A stretch of DNA of 64,000 nt, from positions 346,001 through 410,000 of the forward strand of contig JAQFVV010006647.1 in assembly GCA_028023455.1 (NCBI GenBank), given 5' to 3'. Made by a program: the position numbers and the translations under genes. Shown here piece after piece: positions 36,275 through 48,950 of the stretch (its first letter is position 1; each line of letters opens with the position of its first letter). The notes beneath the pieces are model-generated. The model was not told where the DNA came from and ran no database searches. It saw only the letters and a list, made by a program, of their open reading frames with translations. This DNA comes from Epiperipatus broadwayi. Taxonomy: Eukaryota > Onychophora > Udeonychophora > Euonychophora > Peripatidae.

Positions 36275-37799
36275 TGAGAATGGATTTTTCTCATTGTTAA
36301 AAATTCAAAAATATTTACATATATACAGAAACATACACAGACAGGGCAATAATCTTAGTTACATTTATCAATTTTTTCAGGCTTTTAATCAAATTGAAAT
36401 TAAAATTTAACAATTTAATATTCTTCATTGTTTTGCCACTATATTTATGTGGAAAAAAATATATAATTTCTATTTAAGTAAAGTATAACTAAGAAAATTT
36501 CCAAATATGAACACTCCACATGTTTTAGCTGAACAAAATTTATGGCTTTTTTGTTTTACTTTTTAATGCATTTATGTAGATAAAAGCATTATTTTTTTTC
36601 CTACTTTTTAGTTTACATATATAATATTGAATTATTAAAATTGGATAAATATATTTAAATTATATTTTGAAAATGCTGAATAAAATTGTAATTGTTTAAA
36701 ATTAATCTCATATAAAATTAAAAAAATAATTTTTTCACTATTGTTTTGCTAAAATTATTTTCAAACTGTAAATATATGTGCTATTATCAGTAATATATAT
36801 GTATGCACATTTTCAATTTGATTTGAAATTAGAAAGTGGTTGAACATTGAGTAACAAGATTTGATTCAAAATTACAGATTAAAAATAGTAAATTAAATAA
36901 AAGTGTATTTAAAAAAACTAAATCATTGAAGATATACAAGTGGGTAAAAGTAAATATAAATAATAATAGTTCAAATATAAATAAGATTAAAGCAAAAGTT
37001 ACTGCAAACTCCAAGTGAGCTTTGCATAAACTAACATAAATCTATCAATAAATGAAAAAGTACAGAGTGGACCCACTCTATTTTTTATTTATTAATAGGT
37101 TTGTTTTAGTTTATACATAGCTTACAGTAACTTCCACTTTAAGCAAACTTTAGAAATATAAAGTCAATATAGTCTCTTTAATAGAAGTGACAAAGATATT
37201 AGAATCAGTATTAAAATAAATCTTATATAGGTATAATTATTATTTAAGGTTGATGGAGAATATAAATTAGTGTCCAATTTTTTTATGATTTGATCATTGT
37301 AACATAAATAACTAAATGGCTCATTACTCTGGAGGTCACATGAGACTACAACACTAGAATTGAATCACAATTTAGGACTTTTTAGGCCTTAAATTTACCA
37401 CTCTACACTGAATATCATGAACAGACTTTAAAAATATTTACTCACAATCAGAGATAATAAATAAACAATCAAATGTTTTATTGTTCCTAGAGTTGAGGCA
37501 AAAATAATTGAATGATTTTTATTGTTTGTGATTAACTAAAAGTTTAAGCACTGAGAGTGACAAAGATAGAAACACAACCTGTGAATCTTGAGATCAAGAT
37601 TTATTACTGCATTAAATTATGCAGTCTTACAGTTAGTAATAGTTTGTTATTACTTTCCAACAATATTAAATAATAGTTTTGTTAAAAACTGTTTGGAGTC
37701 ACTTGCTTTCCAGCCGTTCACTAAACATGCACATATATATCTTTATATTAACATACATAAAAAATATTAAAAAGGCTAATGTCTTTATTGTTCGGGAAT

Positions 37800-37877
37800 T
37801 CATAAAAAGTTCCATCCCAAGTCAGACGCTCTACCGCTGCCTGCGTCAAACACGCAGGGCAGCACACACAAACCTGT
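37800..37877 (-). repeat. tRNA-derived SINE remnant
   Basis: On the minus strand the sequence reads GCAGCGGTAGAGCGTCTGAC, a tRNA D-arm-like A box. It continues to TATGAATTCCCGA, a B-box-like stretch with about the normal spacing. It is unusually GC-rich for its surroundings. It is not a functional tRNA because the acceptor stem does not pair. Confidence 0.5.
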
Positions 37878-38263
37878 ATATAATTGTATTTGCTAGATAA
37901 CTATTGTGCTGTTCATTATATAGATAAATATATTAACAAAAGAGATCAATAAAAATATTAATAACTATTATAAAATATGCCCTTGAAAATAACCTTAAGA
38001 CCATTCTTTTGTCAGCATTTTAACTAATAATCAGTAAAAGATAATTACAAATTTTCAATGGAATTAATTGCCATATCTGAAAAAACGGCTTTTATCTTAT
38101 CTTTTGTAAAAGATTTATACATTTATCATGATGTAAACAAAAAATAATAATAAATTTAAAATCGGAATACTAGTTCAAACTTTTATTTTTCAGTTATAGA
38201 AAGTTATTTAAATGTTTACAATATAGTTGCTTGGACGCAAACAAGCAAATAATATATATATTA

Positions 38264-38328
38264 CATAATCACTATTTCTTATGCTTACTCAAGTTGTTAA
38301 AACAGGAAAAACTCTCCATACAGTAGTA
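38264..38328 (+). repeat. Fragment of the 450-bp palindromic repeat
   Basis: CATAATCACTATTTCTTATG followed by TTAAAACAGGAAAAACTC matches the start of the forward units at 23977 and 46868. Confidence 0.75.
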
Positions 38329-40777
38329 TATATTACAAATATTTGTATATACTATCTTTTATAATGCGCTTTATAACTCTACATTTACATTATTTTATGA
38401 GTGTGTGCATATATGTCATCAGTAATTATAGTAACTGTCACAAGCAAATAAATGTGACCATTCCCAACTCCAAGATAAAGCAAGAAGTAGAAAAACAATA
38501 ATATTAATAAAGTAAAAATGCATTTTGTGATGATTATACAAAATCCATGAACTACAAATGCATCCCCACTGCTTTTCCCATACTCTCAAATAATCGTGGT
38601 TAATACCAGGATACAAATCCATAAAATAAAATAAAGATTCCAGAGCACCATAAGTTTGATTAGATATTTAATTGTTAACTAGATTAAATACAACTACTTT
38701 CAACATATAACCATTTGCTAGCTATTAGCAATATATATATAAATTAATTATAAAAATTTCTAAGCTTACCAAAATGATAATTAAGACTGTGGCAATCTTT
38801 AAGTATCCCAAGATCCCACTTTGAAACTTTAACAAGAATAATGAAGACAATTCCTGGTTCTGTATCTTTTAGGTGGTGCTGAACCTTTATCAATTTCTTG
38901 TAGTTAAACCAACATTTAATTGCTCTGGTCAATTTTTAATTATCCATGAGTAAGAATCTGATTTTATTTGTTAATTACTTTCTAATATCTCTTCAGTTTG
39001 TAGTTAATGAAAAAACTCATTACTTTCATTTCTTAATTATGTACAAAATGAATTATAATCCCAGTGTATAAATAAGTATTAATAAATATATTGGAATTAT
39101 CCATGTTATATTATTTGTATTACAGTTGCTTCTTGTAAATGACACCCATAAAGACAATAGTGTACTCTGATATTTGAATACTGAGTTTTAATTGCTGCAA
39201 TATTTTTTCCCTTAAAACTGCAAGAGCTTACCTAATTGTAATCCTTTATCATATTCTATCCTTAGTTATATTTTCCCAATAAAAGCAACCAATATTGCAC
39301 TTTTTTTAAGAATGTCTTTGAGATAATTCTTATAAATTAATGGGAAACTGGCTTTTCTATAAGAACAATTTCCAAATACATTTCAAAATACTTTGTTTTT
39401 TAAAGGAAGTATTGTATTGTTCATTCATATTATATTTCCAATCCATCAAAAAAGTGATTTTATAATAGAAAACTTTATGGCATCACATCTAGAAACCCGT
39501 AGAACATATTGATTATGGCCTTATCATAATTTTAGAATTTTATGGAGCATCCTTAAAATAAATTTTTCATGTGACTCTATTCAATATCAACCAGAAGTTC
39601 AAATCCCATTTTCATACAATAAATAGGTTAAGTAATAGATCTACATACAAATAATTTGATTACAATATTTTTATTATTACAATAAAATGCCCAATCATTT
39701 AAATTGTTAAAAGCAACAAAAGTACATTAGGGTCTGTGACATACCACAGCATTTAAACTTACTTTTCCAAGTAGAAAACTAAGAAGATATTTAAATTAGC
39801 TTTATATTTTCTGGCTTATAACCATTAAAGTTAAAATTGCTGAAAATTTAGTACTGACTGATAAAGGACTGAACAGAAAAAAACTTTTTGTAATCACTGT
39901 ACATTGGATCAGATTATTGAAAGTTGTAAAAAAGGACTGATTAAATTAGAAAAATGTCAACAAATATATTTAGGCATCATTTTAATAATGAGGAGTTCAT
40001 CTTTATTAGGGATAATATGCCATAAAATCTATTGCAATAATTCTCATAAACGTTTTGTATTAACTCTAAAAAAAGTAAGATTCTTATTTACATGATTACT
40101 ACCTATAACTGTGATTAGATTTCATTGTTCTTTATCAGACATTTTAAAAACATGAAATAACTCAATCCATTGCAAATAATTTATGAAAACATTTTCCAGT
40201 TTATAATTAATAATTAATGATTATCAAATTAATTCTATAACTATAAAAATTTTCAATAAAATGTATTTATGTATATCTTCATACACATATACTTCCTGGT
40301 CAAATTTCTGAATATAAGAGGAAACCACATTAGATTTAAAGTGTTGCTTGCAACAGGAGTAGTAATCGATAATCACGTGACGCTTTGTTAGATATAAGAT
40401 CAGAAAACAAAAAGACAGCAAATTTTTTTTGATTTACCCTGAACTATCAGTTTAGTGTTTGTCTACTAGCATTATAAATCTTGTGCTAAATAAAGCACAA
40501 TACATTCCTGAGCTGATTTTAAATAGTTATTTTAAAGGATTCTGAAACTATTTAAATCACCACATGACATTTAACAATAATGAAATGTTAGAGGAAAAAT
40601 TATTTCTTTTATAAAGTTTCATATTTATAAATGTTTAAAGGTAAAGTAATTTTTAATTAATAGGATTTGTAAAGTAGTTGAAAAAAATGGTAAAGATGTA
40701 CGTAAACTATACTTATATATATATTTATGTTATTTGCTTATCATGCAATTTTTTTCTATCTAGTAAAAAAAAAAGTA
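38329..40777. other. No gene seen
   Basis: A+T-rich. A lone B-box-like AGTTCAAATCCCA occurs at about 39596-39608 without a credible A box. Small open frames here have no recognisable domain or splice context. Confidence 0.45.
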
Positions 40778-41728
40778 CTTTGGTATTATTCCTACTATGA
40801 CATATTACTCTGGTGATGTTTTGCTCTGGTAATATTTATTCGAAGTTTCCATTTATGATATCATGGCCACCAAGAATCTGACATGACTAATCCATGTCAA
40901 ATAAACAGCCTTTTTTCCATTTTAGAAGATATTACATGGTTCACTCCACCATAGTGACTTTTCCTCCCACCATAATATAATACATCTCCTGCATCATTTG
41001 TAAGTAATACAGTTTTATATTTAAAAATACATTTACTTTATATATTTGTTTTGTTTTGTTTTTAGCTAAAACTTTGTGATTTTATACAGCAGTAAAAGTT
41101 GTTACATTTGTATTTATATTTGTGGTTTTTTTTTTTTTTAATAAAGATAATTATAACATAAGATTAATCTTACACTTTGCCATTTTTTGTTTTTTAGGTT
41201 AAAGAAATAATAGAAATCTAAAACTTTGGTACAACTCACTATTTAAAAAATTGTTCAGGGTTCTTTTTCATATTTTTTCATTTTTCTATAATGAATATAT
41301 ATCTCCATTATTGGAAAGTAGACTTGAAGTTTGCTATTATATGTAGAATATGATGATGCAAAGCACCGTAGTAAGCTGGGAAGGGGAAAGATGGGTTTGA
41401 TGATGCATAATGTCATACCAAAAAAGAAAAACTCACAAGTACCTGTTCTATTTAGTATCATAATATCTTTTTTGTTTTTCCATAATGAATACATGTCTCC
41501 ATTATTTTTTTAGATTTAAACTTCATATTATATGTGTTATGATGTATTATTCCCAGTGATGTATTAGTCTAAGGTTGCGATATGTTTAAAATAATTCCTC
41601 TATGGGATCTGCAGACAAATTTTATTAATTTTCTCTGCACATTCTTTGGAGGCATTATTTTAAACATATTACAAACTTAGAGTAATATGTCATTGGAGTA
41701 ATATGTCATAGCAGGAATAATACCAAAG
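40778..41728. mobile_element. Terminal-inverted-repeat element, about 950 bp, non-coding
   Basis: The left end CTTTGGTATTATTCCTACTA continues as TGACATATTACTC. It is repeated in inverted form at the right end (41690-41728), with one mismatch over about 33 bp. An internal tandem similarity (ATAATGAATAYATVTCTCCATTA at 41290 and 41480) is present. The two short ORFs inside run on opposite strands through the same repeats and are not convincing genes. I class it as a MITE-like DNA transposon. No clear target-site duplication was seen. Confidence 0.75.
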
Positions 41729-42385
41729 TTCCAAAAATGTGAGAGATACTATAATGTGCATGAATGAAATAATACAATTTTTTAAAAAGGTTAGTATATT
41801 TTTGATTAAATAAGTATCAAGACATTGAACATAAGCTATTTTTGAATGACTTTGCCAATCCTTATTTACATACCTGGCTATTAATTAACATACAAAGAGA
41901 AAAATACTGGTTACAAAGCTGTCCAATGACATTAGTATTCATATCATCAAGCTCTATTACTATAGTTTCTGTTATCAGCAATTCAGAAAATTAAAAAAAT
42001 AGAAATTGATAAAAATATTTACTTTATTTTTTAATTTACGCTGTATATATATATATAATCAATTGAAAAAAATTGAAATAGATGAATAATAAATAAAACG
42101 CATTTAACATATCAAACCAAGCTTTCATTACTTGTAGAAACTTTATCAAGATGTTTCCTGTATTACAATCACATAACCAACTACTCTAGAGCAATTCTAT
42201 CCCCCTGTGGGCATTGTTCAAAAAATATTATATATCTGTATATTTATCAGTGTTAATAATGATACTATTTAGAAATTTCAAAAAGCACACAAATACTTGG
42301 ATCCAAATATTGCTGATTAGGAAAATTGCTTGATAATTTCCTCTTTCTCTCATGAAGTAAAGAAATACAATAAAATTTTGGTCTT

Positions 42386-43680
42386 TAAAGATAATCCTGA
42401 ACACCAAGATTGATTACAGATAATTCCAAACATAGGTTGGAAGCCACATTTTTTTTACTTATACATTTTCAAGGGCATAGTTATCTTATAATCATAATGA
42501 ATATATTTTATTTATTAATATTAAAAAATATCAATAAATCAATTATAAATTTCTGTTAAATTTAAAAATAGAAATGAATAAATTATAAATTTTATTCACA
42601 ACATGTAATTAATTAAATCCTTTTTTCATTTTGTATCTTGTATAAATGCTTTCCATAACTTTAACAAATGTTTTACTTATTAATGTTAAAAATATTAATT
42701 TTAAATTTCTGTTAACTTTTAAAAAAATATCAATAAATGTTTTATAAATTCCTTTCACAATATGTAATTAAATAATTTTTTCATATTGTATATAAATGTT
42801 AAAAGTTTTTTAAGCAAGCAAAAAAAAAAAAAAACCACAAGAGAGGATATTCCCCCAGCAGTGGTTATTTGGTGCCTTATGCAGAGATTGGTGAGTGATT
42901 TATAATAACTATTTCAGGGAGAACAGCTACTATTCTTATGGCTGTTGTAAAGAAATGTGGCAAATTGATGTATAATTTGTTCTGATAACTGGAAAGCATT
43001 GAAAATTATAAGGTGAATCACAGATATAACTTTGGTTTTGCAAGTTTTTTTTAAAAAAATCCCTGTGGTTTGAATTATTAAATTTATGATTCTTAAGGAA
43101 AATCCCAGATACCAAGATTGATTATGGATAATTCCAAGCATCAAGGTTGAAAGCTATCTCTTTTATTATACATTTTCTCAACATAGTTATCACATAACCC
43201 TAATGAATATGTTTTACTTGTTAATATTAAAAATTATTCAATAAATCGATTATTAATTCTTGCTAACTTTAAAAATTAGAAATTCTATTCACAGAAATAA
43301 CACAAAACTATGACCATAAATTTAAAATAAAATAAATTTGGTACTTAAGGATAATCCTAGATACCAAGATTGATTATGGATAATTTTGGACAGCATGGTT
43401 GGCAGCCATGTTTTTTTCTAATTATACATTTTCGAGATATAGATATTCTGTGACTTTAATAAATATGTTTTACTTAATATTAAAAAATATCAATAAATCA
43501 ATTATAAATTCCTGTTAACTTTTAAAAATAGAAATAAATGTATTATAAATTTCATTCACAATATATAATTAATTAAGTATTTTTAAAATATATTATCACT
43601 GTATAAATGCTTCCCATAACTTTAATGAATGTTTTATTTGTTAATATTAAAAAATATCAAATTTAAATTCCTGACAATCT
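42386..43680 (+). repeat. Three copies of a dispersed about-300-bp repeat
   Basis: Copies begin near 42386, 43090 and 43341 with AATCCTxxAxACCAAGATTG and continue through GATAATTCCAA, ATTATACATTTTC, TATGTTTTACTT, AATATCAATAAATCAATTAT and TTAACTTTTAAAAA. The first and third also share a 3' extension (AATGCTTYCCATAACTTTAA). The family is unassigned and has no coding potential. Confidence 0.8.
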
Positions 43681-44369
43681 TGGTGTCTATAAATTAATCA
43701 TAATCAAATTTGGTATCTTATCATTAAGTATCAAAATTTCTATCATGATTGTTTGTTAAATAATTTACATAGATAATTACAGCTTTATTTTTGATTGTTT
43801 GAATATATTACTAAATTTTAATGAGATAAATATAATTGTTTTGTCTTATGTTTCAGAAAGTTGTAATATGATGTGGGATTTTGAGACAGAAAGACATTTA
43901 AACAGAAAATTGCAACAATTATTATCTTAAAATTATAGCAGATAATGTTTCAAGAAGTTTGATATTCAGATAAAAATTAATATTAATAGAAATCTATCAC
44001 TCAAAGTTTCAAAATTGAATTAATAACTGTAGTTAACTTAAAATGATCTAAACACTATCTTTAATAAGTTATTTCAAATAATATTTTCTAGAAATGCAAT
44101 ATATATATTATTATTTTAACTTTTGAAAATAAACTAACCTTATGGCAAAAACTCATTCTAAAAGTTTTCCACACAACCAGACATCAAGGATAACTATATT
44201 TTAGAAATAATCAAAATTGATGCATAGTTTGTATTAGTTTAGCACAGAAAACTTTAAAGTTAAAGATTCAGGATTGATTTTTATCTGAATAATGTAAATA
44301 AAAGAAAAAAAACTTAATTCAAATTAATTGACCAAAAATATTAAAAATTTATTCTAGTTTCTCTGATCC

Positions 44370-45575
44370 AAAGCTTTTCATTTCCACCTACATGTGGTAA
44401 TTTTCTCAGTTTTTTACAATATCTTGGGATACAATTTAAAACTTTGACTGTACATATATTATCATCTCCACTAGTCTAGCCCAACTGCATTTGAGCCTCT
44501 TAATTTTTCAATGATGGCAGGATATCTATTAGCTCTCTTACCCATGTGTTTTATTTTTAATCTCTTCCTTTTATTACTCTTAACATATATATTTTTATAA
44601 TTTGTTGAACATTCTGAAGTTTATCTGCTATTCTACTACAATGCGTCTAAGTTTCAGATCCATAAGTAAGAACTGGGAATATATCTATTAAAAACTTTCC
44701 TTTTCAAAATCATATGCACATTTTCTTTTAATGTTGCTATTTCTATCAAAAGCACTCCATCCAAGTTAATTCTATAAATAATTTTATCTAAATGTTTTCA
44801 TCTGTATTAATAATCTGACCAAGGTATCTGTAGTTTTAACTTCTTCTAATTTATCATTATCAATTTTTATTTTCTTCTTTTGTGAAAATCCATTGATATT
44901 ACTTTAGACTCAGCATTTATCTTTAATTCTACTTTCTTATTTTTATCTGATATCTCTTGTAACATTTCCTGAAGCTCTGAAACATTATTTGCAAAACAAC
45001 CATATTTTGTGCAAAAATCTAAGATGATTTAATAATTTCCATTTACTTTTACTCTCTTTGCTTTTCATTTGAATCAACAAATTGCTTATTGTAAAACTAC
45101 TGTGAAAGATTTTGAAGATATGGAACCTCTCTGTTACCCATCTTTCTCAATTTTAATGTTCTTAGTATTACCAAGTAATATAATCATATTCTTCAAAATA
45201 TGACAATATCATGGCTTTATGCTTTGATGATAGAATATTAATCACTGTAAAAATGCTTGTAGAATCAAATAAATTTTCATAATCTACAAAAGCATAATGC
45301 CAACTCATATGGGTTCTTTGTATAATATTAGATATGATCTTATATGCTAAAACCACTTAAATTTAGTTTGTTCTTAACATTGATTAGAAGACAAAGTTAA
45401 ATGTAGGCTAGTTGGAATTATATTGGTAAAAAGTTTTGCTTGGTAATTTCTAATATCTTTTTTATCATCATTCTTAAATATCAATATTACTACTGTATTC
45501 TTCCAATCATCTGGTACATCAATTATAATTCTATCATTAGCTAGATAGATTTTAATTGTATGCCTTACTTTTTGA
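44370..45575 (-). pseudogene. RTE-like LINE reverse transcriptase remnant
   Basis: On the minus strand, 45625-45374 contains PDDWKNTVVILIFKNDDKKD followed by IRNYQAKLF. This is the RT fingers block (usually PxxWKxxxIIPIFKKGD...NYRPISL). Then 45356-45168 contains YAFVDYENLFDSTS, which is motif A (AFIDYEKAFDS). Further down, broken frames continue through the thumb (around ICMDFH and KRLKIKHMG). The YADD region is not readable. This is a different LINE lineage from the 6895 and 22585 copies. A SINE lies directly upstream at 45615-45704, in the same orientation. Confidence 0.72.
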
Positions 45576-45614
45576 TTTAAAATGCTGAGCAATTTAGATT
45601 TAGTATTTGTTTTT

Positions 45615-45704
45615 TCATGTGTCATAGTATCGGCCGGGAAGTGAACCTGCTAACCCGGGACAACTATTTATAAGGCAGATGTGCTGACCTCTCGACCAAC
45701 AACG
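45615..45704 (-). repeat. tRNA-derived SINE, copy 2
   Basis: On the minus strand, TTGTTGGTCGAGAGGTCAGC (A box region), CTGCCTTATAAATAG (anticodon arm), GGTTCACTTCC (B box), then CCGATACTATGACA. It matches the order and the 3' end of the copy at 32355. The B box is better preserved here. Confidence 0.8.
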
Positions 45705-45774
45705 TTTTTTATTATTATCTAATTCTTTATAGAACTTTTCAACCTATGATGTCATTATCTTTTTAGTAATAAAG

Positions 45775-46360
45775 TGGGGCCACGAACGATGTATTGTCTA
45801 ACTAAGTGACTTCAATTATACGTTATCCAAAAAAAATGTGAACAAATAAATAAAATGTAAACAAAAAAAAACCCATTAAAATCTGCAAATTTTATATCTG
45901 AGTTATTCTTTTTCTTTCTTTGAGCATTGTCAGTGATTACATATATTAATAAAATTTCTTCAATTTATATTGAAAGCACATACATTTTTTATTATTATTA
46001 TACTTTCCAAATTTGATGTGCAATATTTTGCAAAATAAATTATTTTTTAGGTGTAATGCTAAGTTTTACAAAAGTTTAAAACATACTTAATGATAATACA
46101 ACAAAGCCACTAACTATGCTGTCTCTAACTATGTTACTTCAGTCATATGCTATCCAAATAAAAATATAAACAAACAAAAATGTAAACAAACAGACAGCCC
46201 TCTTATTAAAATTTACATATTTTATGATTCATGAGCAGCCTTTTTTCTTTCTGAGCACAGTAAATGATTAAAATAAAATCTCTTACTTTTATCTTAAAAG
46301 CAAACACATTTTATTCTTTCCTAATTTTTGCAAAATTTTAAAACTTACTTAAAGAAAATA
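45775..46360 (+). repeat. Diverged direct duplication, about 300 bp
   Basis: 45785-46095 and 46105-46360 share CTAACTAxxTxACTTCAxT, the TATCCAAA block, AAATGTAAACAAA, CATTAAAAT and a pyrimidine-rich TTTTTCTTTCT followed by GAGCA. Identity is moderate. Confidence 0.65.
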
Positions 46361-46718
46361 CTAATTACAAAAAAATATATATATATATATAACTAAAAGA
46401 AATTGTAATTTCTTGCTAAATAGATTAGTCTATTATGTTTCAAAGAAAAAAAGTTATTAAAAACAAAAAAAGAAAATTGCACAGAGCTGCATTTAATAAT
46501 AAGAAAATATGGTAGTTCATTTTTTTCCTGGCTTCAGTGTATGCATGGGTGAATAGTCACTCAATAAAACATATGTAAATAAGTCCTTATTTTCTTTTTA
46601 GTAATGCTTATTATTAAATTTGTTTACACACACATATATATAAAATGCAGATTGCCTTGACAACAGGTGGAAATTGTTATTGATATTGAGATTGTATAAG
46701 TGTTGACTGATTTTAATA

Positions 46719-46720
46719 AT

Positions 46721-46760
<40 letters not shown>
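46719..46760. repeat. (TA)n(TG)n microsatellite
   Basis: A TA run passes into a TG run ending at CATGTTG. The minus-strand ORF across it is an artefact. Confidence 0.9.
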
Positions 46761-46867
46761 CATGTTGAATATATACTGAACACTCACAGTTTAATTAACA
46801 ATACATATTCTATTCTAATCAATGTTTACCTATGAGTTATTATACACTACATATATACACCAATAAA

Positions 46868-47768
46868 CATCACATGATCACCATTTCTTATGCTTGCTCT
46901 TAACTGTTATTAAAACAGGCAAAACTCTCTATACATATTACCACTCAGTGCAAGTCATAGTAATCAATGGATGCCAGAAGGCTTGTGCATAAATTCCCCA
47001 TCTACTGCCTACTCATCCAATATCCCCAGAATAGTTTCTGGCTTGTGGCCTTTGTCAGTGATGAGCCTTGGATCTGAGAGCTCTGCACCTAGATCATAGG
47101 ATCTAATGCACCCTCTAGCAGCCACCTTTTATCTCTACTTAACTACAAAACTATGAGACTTAAATTGAAAACCACTATATTTTCAATTCAAGCTCATCAG
47201 CTTATATAGTCATATATGTCTGAACTCAATTCAGCACTCATACATTTTGGTGACTTTAGCTCTTTGACAACCATAGCCACCACTATCCTATTAGCCAAGA
47301 TTGGTTTTAAGCCAATAAACATCACATGATCACCATTTCTTATACTTGCTCTTAATTGTTATTAAAACAGGCAAAACTTTCTATATGTATTGCCATCAAT
47401 GCAAACCAGAGTAATCAATGGATTCCAGAAAGCTTGTGCATAAAATCCCCATCTAATGGCTATTCATCCAATACCCCTATACTAGTTTCTGCTGATGAGC
47501 TTGGATTGAAAATATTATAGTGTTTTCAATTTAAGTTTCATAGTGTTGTTGTTAAGTAGAGGTAAAAGGTGGCTTCTGGAGGGTTGCATTAGATCCTAAG
47601 ATCTAGGTGCAGTGCTCTCAGATCTAAAGCTCCTCACTGACAAGTGCCACAATCCAGAAACTAGTCTGGGGGTATTGGATGACTAGGCACTAGATGGGGA
47701 TTTTATGGACAAGCCTTCTGGCATCCATTGAGTGGCAATACATATAGAGAGTTTGGCCTGTTTTAATA
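46868..47768. repeat. Palindromic 450-bp repeat, second cluster
   Basis: A full forward unit (46868-47319) is followed by a partial forward unit beginning with the same CATCACATGATCACC at 47320. The order then flips to a reverse unit from about 47496 (ctgatgagcttggattgaaa) to GGCCTGTTTTAATA. The period is 452 bp. The arrangement, with forward copies followed by an abrupt switch to reverse, mirrors the cluster at 23977-25292. Confidence 0.88.
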
Positions 47769-48950
47769 CATATATACACTTTGAATGTGAGGAGGCTTGG
47801 AACAAAATATATGTAGTTTGTGTTCCACTGTATATCTGTCATAAATCCTTAGATGAGTTTTTCATTTTTAAATTTTTATTTTAGCATAATAAAAATTAAT
47901 TCACATTCTTTTTCCACAAATTTAATTTCTAATAGCAGTTTCACAAAAAAATAATTAACTACAATTTGGAAGCTGACATATTATTGTAAAAAAAAAATTT
48001 TTTTTAATGTGAAAATTATATGAAGTTATTACTCTTTTAAAACATAAGCATACTATAATGATACATAAAATATAAAATATATTTATAGTTATAAATCAAA
48101 AATGAATGACATATTTAAGTTAGTAAAAATAGCATTGATAATGTTCTTAAAAACATTCTTCTGCAAGAGAAAAGTCAAAATTAATACATATACTCATAAA
48201 TTTTATACACAATAATATGCACATCAGTTTACATAGTATTTACACTCTAACAGTATAAATCATAGTTAAAATTCTTAAAAAAATTGTTTTAGAATTTGTG
48301 AAGTTAAATGATTTGTTTAAATTGAACTTTTGCACTACATATGATTGACTTGACATAAGAACTTTGCTTATATCCAAAAATTGCTATGAAGAAACTTGGA
48401 TGTATTCATACTGAAAACAACAATAACTTCAGGATTGCATTTTAGTCAAGATTTAATATAAAAAAAATCAATATTAAAAAAATAATAAACACAAATTGTT
48501 GGAATAGATTGTAGACTAATATTCTGAAAAATAAAATCAAAAATGATATTTAAGAAATATTAATATTATTAAAAGCATTATTTATTTGGATTTTTAAAAT
48601 GGTCAAGTTATTATGGTATGGAATTTTTTTAAGGAGTGAATTATCAAATTGAATGAATTTGTTATATATTGGTTGTATTATTACTAAATTGATTAACAGA
48701 TCATGGAGGACTCATTATTTGACTAAATAACAAAATGAATGTAAAAAAATTATATGGCACTTAATGTTAGAAATTCTATAATGACAAAAAGTACTAAGAC
48801 TGACAAATGATTTGTAATTCTAAGATGACAAGAAGTATTAAGGCTGACATATGACTTAAAACTGTAAAAAATATAGCTGTTAATATTTTTTCGATGCATA
48901 TTAGAAGTCATATATGGAATTAGAATTTGTACGGTTTGTATATTTTATAT
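47769..48950. other. No gene seen
   Basis: A+T-rich flank of the long-LTR element. Two neighbouring copies of a short motif (TGACAAAAAGTACTAAGACTG at about 48782, TGACAAGAAGTATTAAGGCTG at about 48827) form a local duplication. Confidence 0.5.

Noticed and set aside
38419-38932. Two minus-strand ORFs as possible upstream ankyrin exons
   Set aside because: Their residues show no ankyrin pattern and no splice sites in a matching phase.
47490-47530. Hammerhead-ribozyme-like CTGATGAGC...GAAA
   Set aside because: Helix II cannot form between the two core strands, and the motif is just part of the 450-bp palindromic repeat.
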